This document shows positions 33,903 through 45,583 of a stretch of DNA of 64,000 nt, piece after piece. Where the stretch lies: the NCBI RefSeq assembly GCF_048544455.1, contig NC_133538.1:455217311-455281310 (forward strand). The letters run 5' to 3'. The stretch is from Silene latifolia (taxonomy: Eukaryota > Streptophyta > Magnoliopsida > Caryophyllales > Caryophyllaceae). The first letter of the stretch is position 1; each line of letters begins with the position of its first letter. A program made the translations under genes and the position numbers. A model generated the notes under the pieces. It saw only the letters and a list, made by a program, of their open reading frames with translations, had not been told where the DNA came from and searched no databases.

Positions 33903-35143
33903 TCGTATATTATATTAAAGCAATAACCATTTATCCCTTTAATCGCCACGTGTCATTCCCTCTCCCATTGCCATGTGTCATTCCCATAAAATATATTATA
34001 TTTTCATTTTCATAATTTTTTACACTAAAATAAAATGTAAATTATTGATTTTTTCCCATAATACGTAGACCTTAAAAAAAAGTATGATTATACCGTGATT
34101 ATAAGAGGAAGCTATAATAACAACATTAAATGAGGAAAAATTTCTGTGATTGGCCTTCACTATATTCCCATAATAACTAGGATAATTTAATATTGCCATA
34201 AAACGAGATTGTGTTATTATTAGCATATTATCATAGAATCAATAATATATCATGTATCACTTTTTAAAACTTAAGGCTCTGTTTGGCAAACCTACCTGAA
34301 AAGGTAGCTGAAAACTGAAAAGCAAACTAAAACCTGAAAAGATGACTGATAAGGTAGATGAAAATTAGGAGCTGATAAGGTAACTGATTATATAAAAATG
34401 TGTGTGGCAAATTAGCTGAAAATGTAGCTGATTTTGGTAAAATGACGTAAAAGGATATGAAAATTATTTAATATTATAGAATAAAAGGGTACAAAATAGA
34501 AAATAAGTCATTTCAGGTACCTGATTTCTCAAATGCTACCCGAGGTAGCATTGCATTTCAAGTACCTTATTTGACCAAATAAGCTACTTGTCAAACACTT
34601 GCAAAAAATCAGGTAGCTGAAATTTTGGTCAAATAAGCTATTTTTGTCAAATAAGCTACCTGAAGTGTCGTACCAAAGGGAGCCTAAATCTCATGGGAAA
34701 AATAACACGTCTAACTATTCAATCGCATTATCGTTTCCTCATTTGAGATCACTAAATCAAAGATTTAATAAGGGGGTTTCGGAAAAAATTATGGTAACCA
34801 AAACTTATATTAATATTTCATAAAAAAATTGAGGTTGTTGATATACTTCTATATTGAGGGTAAGAAGCAAACGAGGGCTAAAAATCCTGAATTGTGACAA
34901 AAACTAAAGGGCTCTATAGTTACGAGTTATGACTAATGTAATTTATATGGACATTTTTCAGAATTTCTCAATTTTTTACTTGAATAAGATAGTTGGATAA
35001 ATTATTTTACGATTTTTTTCAAAACTTTATTGCTAAAGAGAATTTACATTAAAGGAGCTAATAGTTAACTTACAAAGAAATTTATCTTTATAACATTTTT
35101 TTAAAAAAACATGCCCGTGCAATTTGCACAGGTTTAAGACTAG
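33903..35143 (+). mobile_element. Non-autonomous Helitron
   Basis: The left end TCGTATATTATATTAAAG follows an A and has the TC(...)TATATTAAAG start common in plant Helitrons. The right end has an imperfect hairpin (CCCGTGCAA / TTGCACAGG, 35113-35132) and then TTTAAGACTAG, with CTAG at 35140-35143 before a T. There are no terminal inverted repeats and no target duplication, as the class predicts. The 1.24 kb hold no Rep/helicase and carry a MITE at 34275-34684. The left border may be off by a few bases because of the adjoining ATCGT repeat. Confidence 0.72.
34275..34684. mobile_element. PIF/Harbinger-like MITE inside the Helitron
   Basis: Imperfect ends GGCTCTGTTTGGCAAA and, inverted, GGCTCCCTTTGGTA are flanked by TAA at 34272-34274 and 34685-34687. 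The 410 bp contain many repeats of the AGGTAGCTGA type. Noncoding. Confidence 0.7.
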
Positions 35144-36018
35144 TAAGAAGGAAAGTAGCCCCCATATTAGGTTTTACCGGCTATTTCAGGTTAAAAAATG
35201 GGCAATTCTATTAAAAGGAGAAGGGTGTAATAGTTAGATATATTGCTAGTTAAACTAAAGTTTAGAGTATTCTGAGAAGCACATCAATAATTTGGAATAT
35301 TTTTTATTAAATAACCCAAAAATATAATTGCTTCCTTCAAAAAAACAAAATATAATTACGAAAAGAAGATGGAGCTAATCTCAGAATGCTTTATAAAACC
35401 AAAGCATGAGGTCGAAGCATTAAAAGACCGTATTTTCTTAAACCCGGCTGAACTTATCATGTTAAGCATTCATCCCATTGAAAAGGTACTCTTTTACACC
35501 CTTGATCAATCAACTTCTTATACACTCGTTAATCTCTTAGATAACCTCAAACACTCTATTTCTATCGCCCTCCTTCATTTCTATCCTTTGGCTGGTCGCT
35601 TTGTGACCGAGACCTTCTCCGATGAACATGCTTGTGCCGTGTTCATAGACTGCAATAAGGGTCGTCCCGGAGCAAGGCTAACCCATGTTACCGCTAAGCA
35701 TCTCAATATATCGGATTTTTTTTCTCCAACTCGCGTTTCAAGTTTCAACTATAGTTCGCAAGTTATTTGATCTTGCAGAAGAATGTATCAATTGTGAAGG
35801 TCGCACTAAACGTCTAAACCTTTGTTATCCATCCAAGTAACAGAACTTGTAGATGGTGTTTTTATCGGTTTTACTGTGAACCAAATGTCGTAGATGGCAT
35901 ATCTTTTATGCATTTTTTGAACATGTTATCTAAGACTTTTTGTTCAAGCAGAACAAATGAAAAATCGTTAAAAGATTTCATGAGTACCTGTGTATGTGCA
36001 TGGTACGGTCAATTTTGT

Positions 36019-36558
36019 GCTGAGCAAAATTATACGATACGGTTTTATTATACGTATTCGATATGCTATACGGATTTAATTATACGGATTTCCGGATATC
36101 TGATGCGAATTTCCGGATATCCGATACGATTCTTTAAAAACCGTATCGGATAAGGATCGGCAAAATATGAATACGGTATCCGATACGGTTACTTTTTTTT
36201 CTAGAATAAAATATTAAAATATATACAAAAATCACAAAATATAGAATATGTTGGTGTTTAAACCTTATTAGTATTAAACTTTATAAGTTATTTATCCTTA
36301 TAGCTTTTTAAAACACTTTTAAGTTACGAAAATAAACCAACCACCACACTTAGAAAAGAAAAAAAATATATTAAATTACATAAGTGAGGCTGAAAACCGG
36401 ATAACGGTTTTCGGATATACGGAAAAACCGAATATACGGTTTCCGGATATACAGAAAAACCGTATCGGATAAGGATACTAAAAAAAGGAGATTTAAAAAA
36501 CTGGATATCCGATACGGTTTCCAAAACCGTATCGAATATCCGGTTTTGCTCACCCCTA
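36019..36558. mobile_element. hAT-like noncoding element in the BAHD pseudogene
   Basis: It interrupts BAHD sequence between FCAE and VIKLPYLDL. The right end, inverted, reads AGGGGTGAGCAAAACCGGAT, a common hAT MITE end; the left end GCTGAGCAAAATTATACG is a degraded match. The interior repeats GGATATCCGATACGG-like phrases in both orientations. I could not identify a target duplication, so the left border is approximate. Confidence 0.65.
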
Positions 36559-36661
36559 CTGGTCATCAAGTTGCCTTATCTTGATCTTAAGGAGGTCATG
36601 ACTAGGCATGAGACCGGCCCGTTAACAGACTGAGTCTTCCACTTCTCATCTAACTCATTGG

Positions 36662-37300
36662 CAGGGGCGGAATCAGGGCTAGGCTACTCGGGCTGAAGCC
36701 CGAGTAGTTTCTAAGGAGAAATAAAATATATCCTATTTCAAGTAGTAGAGAATCAGCAGTAGCCTTGGAGTCTAGTGGTAATATATTTGGTTTTCAGGGA
36801 AACATCATGGGTTCAAGCCTTCATAGTGTCTTTCTCATCACTTGTCAATCATTTCTCTATTATAATTTTTTTTACGGAATATACAATTTTCAAAATTTAT
36901 TTCATAATTTTAAAAAAATGCTTACATTCTTTTAGGAGTATGAGTACATCATTTTAAATGAATTTCACTAGATTAAAATTGTTTAGGAGCTCAATTTAAA
37001 TAGTTCACCATCAAAATTGTTAGAATGATTATAAATTAGTTCCATTCGACATAAATATTATGATATCGATAATAATTAATAACTTGTACAGTTGTATTTA
37101 TTAGTAATAATTGTTTATATTTGGCTCAAAGAGTACAAAAATGATACGCAAAATGTAATATCCATAAAACCATTTTATAAGTATCGACTTACCAAACTTA
37201 TATTGTAGGCTTCTATTACAAATCTCGAGAAAAAAAATAGCATTTTGTATATTTTAAAATTTAGCCCTTAGATATATTGAATTCCTAGTTCCACCCCCTG
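36662..37300. mobile_element. hAT MITE in the BAHD pseudogene
   Basis: Ends CAGGGGCGGAATCAGG and, inverted, CAGGGGGTGGAACTAGG lie between perfect 8-bp duplications CTCATTGG (36654-36661 and 37301-37308), as hAT elements make. Removing it restores the BAHD reading FHFSSNSLA. The interior at about 36764-36830 looks tRNA-like (TCTAGTGGTAA and GGTTCAAGCC). Confidence 0.9.
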
Positions 37301-37389
37301 CTCATTGGCAACGATAAAGGCTAAGGCCAACGGGAGCATTCAGAATATGTCTTCATTCCAGAGCTTAGTCTCGTTTATATGGAGATCGA

Positions 37390-37510
37390 TGTTAGTCAAC
37401 GATATCTTTTGTATATAATTAGTTTTGATTTAGTCAGTTATTGACTCCTTATCTAAGTGTATCATATCCCTTGTATTTAGGAAGGTAATTAGGCTAACTC
37501 TGTTGTACAT

Positions 37511-37596
<86 letters not shown>

Positions 37597-37636
37597 ATGA
37601 GAAAGCTATCCCACTTCGGGGATTCAAATCATAACA
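37390..37636 (+). repeat. 5' LTR of Copia-2 with expanded TA repeat
   Basis: Starts TGTTAGTCAACGATATC and ends AAATCATAACA. It includes (TA)n of about 80 bases at 37515-37594; the 3' LTR has only 14 bases there. Confidence 0.93.
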
Positions 37637-37739
37637 TGGTATCAGTTTTACTCGGATAGTATTTCGATCTATCCCGACTCCTGCCCGTGTCTTTCGTACT
37701 GTTTTTCGAAGCAGTCCCCTTTACCTGCCTCACGCATAA

Positions 37740-38810
37740 ATTACCATGACCAATGATTCGTCGTCCTCATCTAAATCCGGCTTGCATCCCGTGTTTACCG
37801 TGTCTAATATCCAGCATAAGGTCCGTGTTCTCGACGGCTCCAAAGTGACATACGCATCGTGGGTTCGCCTGTTCAAACTCCATGCCCGTGGGTACAAGGT
37901 ACTGTCACATATCGATGGCACACCTGCGCCCGAAAAGTCAGATGCTACATATGACTCGTGGTATGAAGTCGATGCCCATGTCCTTCAATGGATATATGGC
38001 ACGCTCAGCGACGATCTCCTCCCTCGTGTTCTTGAAGATGAATCCACTGCTCGCGAAGCATGGGTCCGTGTTGAAAACATCTTCAACAACAATAAGGGTG
38101 CCCGCACTGCTGCACTCGAGGAAGAATTTAACACTCTTCGTCTCGCTAGTTTGCCATCGCTTGAGGCCTACTGTCAACGCCTCCGCGAATTAGCCGGAAT
38201 GCTCAAGGATGTAGATGCTCCTGTCACAGATCGTCGTCTCGTCATTCATTTGGTTCGTGGCCTACCAAAAGAATACGACACTGTTGCCTCCTACATCAAT
38301 CAAACATCCCCTAATTTTGAAACCGCTCGTAGCATGCTCGAGCTCGAACTCCATCGCAAAAACAGCAGTGACGAACCCGCCACTGCCTTGGCTGCCCCTG
38401 CCACACCTGTCTCGGATACGTTGGTCGACCCCTCTCCTAAGGCCACCCCTTCGGGTCCTCCTCGTCCGTCACATAATAAAAATTATCGTCGCAACAACAA
38501 CAATTCGAACAATTCCAGTAATAACAACCGCAATAACAATTCTTATGCCAACAACCGTTCCAGTAATAATACGACCACTCCCACATCACAGCCATACCCG
38601 CAACCCATGTCTCCGTGGACACCACCAGCTCCTTGGCCATCTCCGTGGACGCCTCCCCCATGCCCATACCCCACTTATCCGGGTTGGGTTCAACCGTGGC
38701 CTTCCCATGCTGCTCCTTCAACTCGCCCTTTCTTTCGTGGTGGTCACTCTAATCGCAACAATCAAGGTCAGGCCTATATGCTCGAATCTGAAGCCCCTTA
38801 ACCCACTGAC
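37740..38810 (+). CDS. Copia-2 Gag
   Basis: A long frame of about 350 codons starting MTNDSSSSSKSG. The copia gag domain (WVRLFKLHARGYKVLSHI, WEV-type DSWYEVDAHVLQWI, LRELAGMLKDVDAPVTDRRL, HLVRGLPKEYD) occupies residues about 25-210. The C-terminal part is asparagine-rich and then proline- and tryptophan-rich. I see no CCHC zinc knuckle, unlike Copia-1. The family's Gag builds the particle. Confidence 0.85.
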
Positions 38811-38819
38811 TTAAGCCAA

Positions 38820-41800
38820 GCATTCCAGGCACTCTCAGTTCAGTCACAAGGCGATCCTTGGTACATGGATACGGGTGCTTCATCACATCTTACGTCTGGC
38901 CCAGGTATGCTCTCTGCTCCGTTTAATACGAGTAATATTCGTTCAATTTATGTTGGCAATGGCAATAGTATTCCAGTTACGGGATCAGGCACTACAACTA
39001 TACCCACAAATTCCCGTACCCTACATCTTCGCCAGGTCCTTCACACCCCGAACATAATTAAAAATCTCATTTCCGTACGCCAATTCACCAAAGACAATAA
39101 TGTTAGTGTTGAATTTGATCCTTTTGGTTTTTCTGTGAAGGATATTCCGACTGGGAAAATGATTTTGCGGAGTGACAGTAACGGCGAGCTCTACCCCGTG
39201 TCCACATTTGAATCTTCGAGTCAGCACTTCCCCTCCACGAGTCAGCCTCAAGCACTTCTTGCCCATACCCATGACGTTTGGCACTCTCGTCTTGGTCATC
39301 CCGGCTCATCTATTCTTCGTTTATTGAAATCGCAAAGTCATATTAATTGTAATAAAGTTAATGAGCTTCACGTTTGTTCCTCTTGTCAACTTAGTAAGAA
39401 TAAAAGATTGCCTTTTACTGACTCATCGTCTCAATCTATTGCACCTTTCGATATAATACATAGTGACTTGTGGACGTCACCGACAGTTAGTAAATCCGGT
39501 CACAAATATTACATGATTTTGGTCGATAATTTCACCCAATTTGTTTGGGTGTATCCTCTTACCTATAAATCATAGGTTTTCGATAAATTTCTTCAATTTC
39601 ACACTTTTGTCAAAACACAATTCAATCGAACAATTAAGTCCTTTCAATGCGACATGGGACGCGAATTTGACAACAGTACTTTCTCTTCCTTTGCTATAAA
39701 ACACGGCCTGGTTTTTCGTTTCTCTTGCCCTCATACCTCACCTCAAAACGGTAAATCCGAACGGATGATCCGTCGTCTCAACGAAATCACCCTTGCCCTT
39801 TTACAACACGGTTCCGTCCCACCCAAATACTGGGTTGATGCTCTCCATGTTGCTACTCACCTTCATAACATACTTCCCACCTCCACACTTAATTTTAAAA
39901 CACCCACTTCCGCTCTCTATCTTAAAAACCCGTCATATGATCACCTACGCATTTTCGGGTGCGCCTGTTACCCCAACACCTCCGCCACTCGACTTCATAA
40001 ATTAGCCCCTCGCTCCACCACCTGTGTCTTCATAGGATATCCTCCGAATCAGCGAGGTTATCGCTGCCTTGACATATCCTCTGGTAAAGTCCTCGTGTCT
40101 CGCCATGTCACTTTCGACGAAACTCACTCCTATGCCTTCCTCGACCCCACCTCCGACACCATCAACCCTCTCCTCCTTGAAACCCTCACCAGCCCGTCCC
40201 TACCACTGACCACACCAAACCCGCCGCCCCACAACCAGCCTAATACCCAACCAGACCCGACACAAACCAGACCCCCCTCCCCTGTTTCTTCCCCTGCTCC
40301 TACTACCCCTGCCACCTCACCTATCACCCCCACGTCACCTCCCACAACCAGCCCAACCACTCCTACTTCCGCCACACCATCACCCCCTCCCCCTCCCCCT
40401 CCACCCCCACCTCCTCCCCCACTACCTACTCACCACATGTACACGCGTGCTAAGAACAAAATTTTCAAACCAAAGGCTATGGCCGCAACCACACCACCAC
40501 CCATCTCACCCCTGCCCAAATCACCTCACCTTGCCTTACAAGATCGTAACTGGAACCGTGCCATGCAGGACGAATTTACCACATTACGGGACAATCATAC
40601 TTGGGACTTAGTCCCTCGACCCAACGATGCTTCAATTATTCGGTGTATGTGGTTATTTCGCCATAAGTTTCATGCCGATGGCTCTCTTCAACGCTACAAA
40701 GCTCGCCCAGTTGTTAATGGTAAGACACAACAAGTTGGTATCGACTGCGATGAAACTTTCAGTCCAGTCGTCAAGCCCATTACGATCCGCACCGTCCTCA
40801 GTCTTGCCGTCTCCAAATCATGGCCTATCCACCAATTAGACGTAAAGAATGCTTTTTTACATGGTGACTTAGAAGAGACCGTTTACATGCATCAACCACC
40901 GGGATTTGTTGACCCATCTGCACCGCACCATGTCTGCAAACTTCGCAAATCTCTATATGGGCTTAAGCAAGCACCCAGGGCCTGGTACCATCAGTTTGCA
41001 ACGTTTATACTCTCCCACGGCTTCACCAGTAGTGTGTGTGACCCATCCTTGTTCATTTATAAAACACCTACAGCAACGGCCTACTTGCTGCTTTACGTCG
41101 ACGATATCGTTCTCACTGCCTCAAGTACTGCACTAATTCGGTTTATAATTTCCCAGCTATCCAGCGAGTTTGCTATGACGGACCTAGGGACGTTGCATCA
41201 CTTTCTTGGAATTAAGGTTAGTCGCACAAAATATGGCCTGTTTTTATCGCAAAATCAATATGCAAAAGAAATTATCCACCGGGCTAACATGAGTTCCTGT
41301 AAACCAAGTACAACCCCTGTAGACCCTGGTTCGAAATTAAGTGCAAATTCTGGTCCACCGGTTGACAATCCCTCACTGTACCGCAGCTTAGCCGGAGCAC
41401 TTCAATACCTTACAATTACACGTCCCGACATCGCATACGCCGTCCAACAGGTTTGCCTTTTTATGCATGATCCTCGTGCCTCACATCTTCAGTTTTTGAA
41501 GCGGATTATTCGCTACATACAAGGTACTGTCGATCATGGTCTCACATTACGTCCGTCTCGAGCTGTGACTCTCACTGCATACTCCGATGCCGATTGGGGT
41601 GGTTGCCCCGACTCTCGACGGTCAACCTCAGGCTATTGCGTCTTTTTAGGCGACAATCTGATTTCTTGGTCTTCTAAACGCCAAGTTACAATATCTCGGT
41701 CTAGCGCCGAGGCCGAATACCGGGGAGTTGCTAATACTGTGGCTGAAACTAGTTGGATTCGCAATTTACTTCTCGAGCTACATGTCCCAATACAACGATC

Positions 41801-42062
41801 CACGATTGTCTTTTGTGACAATATTTCAGCCATCTATCTCCCAGGAAACCCGGTCCAACATCAGCGAACCAAACATGTTGAGATAGATATACATTTTGTT
41901 AGCGAAAAAGTTAAAATTGGTGAGGTCCGTGTACTACATGTGCCATCCGAGTATCAATATGCCGATATCTTCACCAAAGGACTTCCCCGTCATGTTTTCA
42001 CTCGGTTTCGAACCAGTTTGAGCGTCCAGCCACGTACCGCTCCAACTGCGGGGGCGTGTTAG
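38820..42062 (+). pseudogene. Copia-2 pol region (protease, integrase, RT, RNase H)
   Basis: Protease WYMDTGASSHLTSG (about 38865), pre-integrase VWHSRLGHPGSSILRL, integrase (FDIIHSDLWTS, TSPQNGKSERMIRRL) and a P/T-rich linker containing a run of twelve prolines come first. Reverse transcriptase ([26 protein letters not shown]) and RNase H (YSDADWGGC, SRSSAEAEYRGVA, QYADIFTKGLP) follow. The part from integrase to RNase H is one long open stretch. Overall only about two breaks are evident in the element. Confidence 0.92.
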
Positions 42063-42237
42063 TCAACGATATCTTTTGTATATAATTAGTTTTGATTTAG
42101 TCAGTTATTGACTCCTTATCTAAGTGTATCATATCCCTTGTATTTAGGAAGGTAATTAGGCTAACTCTGTTGTACATTTTCATATATATATATATCAATG
42201 AGAAAGCTATCCCACTTCGGGGATTCAAATCATAACA
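42057..42237 (+). repeat. 3' LTR of Copia-2
   Basis: 181 bp; apart from the shorter TA run it matches the 5' LTR base for base as far as I can read. The purine-rich GCGGGGGCG lies just before it. Confidence 0.93.
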
Positions 42238-42726
42238 ATCGATAACAAGGGCTCGAAACCAGTCTCCTGATCAGGTTACAGTTTGTAGTGTGGCGGTCAA
42301 TACTCAATACTCGTACCCAGGTTGAGCCACCTTTATCCAATGATTACATGGGTAACTATATAATGCATGTTAAGGTGATTTGCAAGGTGGGTGAATTGTT
42401 AAGCCATGACTTAGGTTGGGCGGCCAATCTTTTGAATGATGCAATTAGAGCCAAGGATAGTAAATCTATCCATGATGATTTCACTATGATCACTGATCAT
42501 ATTACTACTCCAGGATTCCTATGTTCGACTGAAGACAATGTTAACGTTCCTGGGTCGAACATTATCATGATTGGAGGGTCCATGAGGTTCGAAATGTATG
42601 GGCTTAAATTCGGGTTACGTAAGCCAATAGCTATTCGAATGGGACCTGGAAATAAGACAAATGGAAAAGTGAATGCAAGTCAAGGTTGTGAAGAAAGTGG
42701 ATGTGTGGAACTAGAGATATCTCTTA

Positions 42727-44263
42727 GGGTCTGTTTGGATACAATATTAGGAGGGAAGGGGAGGGGAGGGGGATTGAGGGGAGGGGGAGTGAGGGGAGGG
42801 TAAATGGATTGAGGTTGTTTGGATAACAAAAATGGTGGGAGGGAAATGAAAGGGGAGGAAGGAGAATGGATGGAGGATGCTGATGGTAAATGATGACTAA
42901 TGACAATAATGCCCTTACTTTTCCATCTAAGTTAGAAGGGAGATGACAGCTCATGTGAATTCACTTGTGTATATTCACTTTGCACCGTGTAACACAACAT
43001 CATTATTCTTTTTTCTTTTCTCCTTTTAAATTTTGAGCAGCTTTTTTTTTTTTTTTTTTTTTTGAGGAATGCAGCCTTATTTTCTCTACAATGTTCACCA
43101 CGAATTTATCAGCTATAACAAATTATTGCGGATTTTCGGAAATTGATCATTGCTTCATCTAAATTACGTAAATTGTCCACCTCGTCAATCCTCTTGTAAT
43201 AGCATCCCATTGATATTGATATGGGAGGAAAGACGGGCAAAAAGAGAAAACGAAAAGGGAGACGGAGAATCAAAAACTATAAAGAAGATAAGCATCGCTC
43301 TCCGAAACTCGGAAAAGCCACCTGATTAGTTAAGATGCTAACAACTTGAAATAAAATCTTAAGCATACGTGTTTAGATAACTAAAATCTTACGACATACA
43401 ACGAGATTAAACAGTGAATCAAGTCTACGAACATCCGCAATACTTAGCATTACAAAACCATGATACTTATTGGAATATAAGCAACTACATTTTTCTGGTT
43501 GCTTCACTCATCGTTTTTTCTGGTTGCTTCACTCATCGTCAATCATCATCTCGATTAAATACTCCTTTCGCTCCTCAGGTGGGCTCCCAAACATAATTAT
43601 CAAATCCAACATAATATTCAAATCCAACATAATATTCAAATTCAATACAGCATATAACCGTCTTAAAATTGCAAACATAGTAATCAACACGAAGTTTTAC
43701 ACTACCAGCAACAATACCAGCATTCAATCGAACTATAGATGTAATTCAATCGAACTAAATATGTAATTCGATCGAATTACCATCGAAAAATCAATAGAAC
43801 TCGAGTTCAAGTATTAAAAAAATTTACAGAAGAAGAGATAGAAGAGAGAAAACGAACCGATAATCAATTTGTGATTGAATTAATTTGGAATTCGATTTGC
43901 AATCATAAATCCCCAATTCATAAACCTAGATCCCCAATTTGAAACCCTAGAAATTTTGTTAGAATAGGGAGTGAAGAAGTGTGGAGAATATGTCGTTGAT
44001 TGATATTTGTTGAGTGTCTAGATTTTTAGTAAGGGTAAAGTTGTCTTTTCATAATTAAATGAGAGTTCAAATAACATTTTCTTTCCAAATCTTGCCTCCC
44101 TTGGAAAGATTATGGATTATTCTATAGGGGAGAAAATAAGTCCTCCCATTTCCCTCCCCTTCCATTTCCCTCCTCCCATATATTGTATCCAAACGAAGGA
44201 AAATTAGTCCCTCCCTTTCCCTCCCCTCCCCTTCCCTCCAATTCTTTCAATCCAAACGGACCC
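42727..44263. mobile_element. PIF/Harbinger-like noncoding element in the last part of the BAHD pseudogene
   Basis: Ends GGGTCTGTTTGGATACAATA and, inverted, GGGTCCGTTTGGATTGAAAG are flanked by TTA (42724-42726, 44264-44266). Subterminal DNA is G-rich on the left and C-rich on the right. At 1.54 kb it is long for a MITE. I see no transposase. Internal short duplications occur (about 43491-43540 and 43603-43640). Removing it restores the BAHD end ISLKEEHMTALEADHDF. Confidence 0.88.
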
Positions 44264-44367
44264 TTAAAGAAGAGCATATGACCGCTCTTGAGGCAGATCA
44301 TGACTTTTGTTTTTTGAATCCTCAAACTATTTCATATCTTAGGGTGATTATAAGAGTTCAATTATGA

Positions 44368-45583
44368 GTAATTAATACGAGTATTAGTTTGTAAGACACT
44401 GTGTTGTACGAATACTAAATAATACATAAATAAAAGTTATAAAGTAGCAAACCTTCCTAACTAAAATAAATTGATTCTTACTTTTTAAAGTTTACTTTTT
44501 AAAGTTTGCTAGAGTTGGCGCCGGAATATCCTGGAATCGCGAATTCTTTTTAATTTGTAGGAATGATAAACTAGTTGCCCCACGGTGGGCGTCAATTGTT
44601 TTGACCGATTTTTATGCAGCCTAGAATCCGGAAAGACATTCCAGGCTATTCCGGCCAGGGTAGATTATGATGAGGTTAACTAATATCATCCTATTATGAT
44701 GATATTGTGGTTGTACCATTGTAGAGTTGATTATAAATTAAAAAGAGAAATTAAAAGTAAAGAATAATAAAAAGAGACATGACACAATGATTTATACGTG
44801 GAAAAACCCTTGAATGGGAAAAACCACGGGCACCAAGTCAGAAGAGGATTTCACTATGTGCTTTGCGTAATATAAGAACAATGATGTAATTACTAATTAG
44901 TTGTAGTATTTGCTTAAGGTAGAGTAGATGAGTGTGGAATGATATGTCCTTTGAGTGAGCTCCTTCCCTTCTTATTTATAGCTCTCTTTGTCCACCAACG
45001 GTCATTTCCTTTAGAATAGGAATAAGCTCCTCTTTTATAGGAACCGTCCCTTGAATGTAGTTGACTGCTCCTTGCTTCTAGGTGCTGCCACCTTTCCTTT
45101 GCTAGGGTTTGGTTGTGATTATCTCATGCTTAACAAATGTGGACTTAGTCTTCCACCAAAGTAGGAACAACTTGAAGACTTAGTCTTATTCACATGTGCC
45201 TAATTGTTTGGCATCTAATATTTGTAAATATCTTCTCCATATTATATGTTGGTCGTCCACCTTATCCCTGCATACCTCTCTTGGCCTGTACCAAATCCTG
45301 TCATGCTAAGCTGCTCTGTACGCAAGCCTGATTGGCCTGACTATGTCTGTTGTACCCTGACAATGCCTGATGTACTGGTGTACTGTGCTGACTTATAATA
45401 AGGCCTGACCCGAGTTGTACCCTGGTCAGTATTTTTAGTATGATGTCATGTCCGCCTGATATAGTCTTCTAGCCTGTCTCCTTGCCTGGACCGTTACGTT
45501 GAACTTGCCTGAACGGTACTGTTGAGGCTGAATTCTAGCCTGACGGTAGTGTAAAATATCAGGCTCAGCAATTAGTATTTTTT
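44368..45583. other. Uncharacterised, probably repeat-derived DNA
   Basis: No gene is seen. Motifs such as CCCCACGGTGGGCGTCAATT (about 44579-44598) and the cgtggaaaaaccc...aaaaaccacggg stretch near 44800-44830 look like plant repeat termini I cannot place. From about 45270 the DNA is rich in TGCCTGA-like phrases. Confidence 0.35.

Larger units (their letters stand above)
37390..42237 (+). mobile_element. Copia-2: young Ty1/copia element
   Basis: The 4.85-kb element has target duplications ATCGA (37385-37389, 42238-42242), LTRs of 247 and 181 bp, and primer site TGGTATCAG at 37637 (initiator tRNA-Met type). Parts are in copia order. Outside a TA-repeat length change the two LTRs look identical, so the insertion is recent. 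The coding region is nearly whole, with about two breaks. It splits the BAHD pseudogene after the FIWRS codons. Confidence 0.95.
35369..44367 (+). pseudogene. BAHD acyltransferase pseudogene split by four insertions
   Basis: Coding pieces are 35369-36018, 36559-36661, 37301-37389, 42238-42726 and 44264-44367. The N-terminus has the BAHD block HFYPLAGRF; the next parts read VTELVDGVFIGFTVN, then LPYLDLKEVMTRHETGPLTD, SFQSLVSFIWRS, and near the end IRMGPGNKTNGKV. The family transfers acyl groups from acyl-CoA to alcohols or amines in the cytosol. Damage besides the insertions: frame changes near 35740 and 35820, loss of the catalytic HxxxD (the expected NHxVVDG reads NQM with a one-base loss near 35887), a TGA near 36631, a tandem 7-base duplication near 42300, and KFGLRKP in place of DFGWGKP. 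The frame ends at TGA 44365-44367. Resemblance is to the At3g50280-type group; substrate unknown. Confidence 0.88.

Noticed and set aside
36764-36830. A functional tRNA gene
   Set aside because: The box motifs are imperfect, and no full cloverleaf with acceptor stem could be drawn.
37430-37627. Frame with alternating I and Y
   Set aside because: It is the translation of the TA microsatellite in the Copia-2 LTR.
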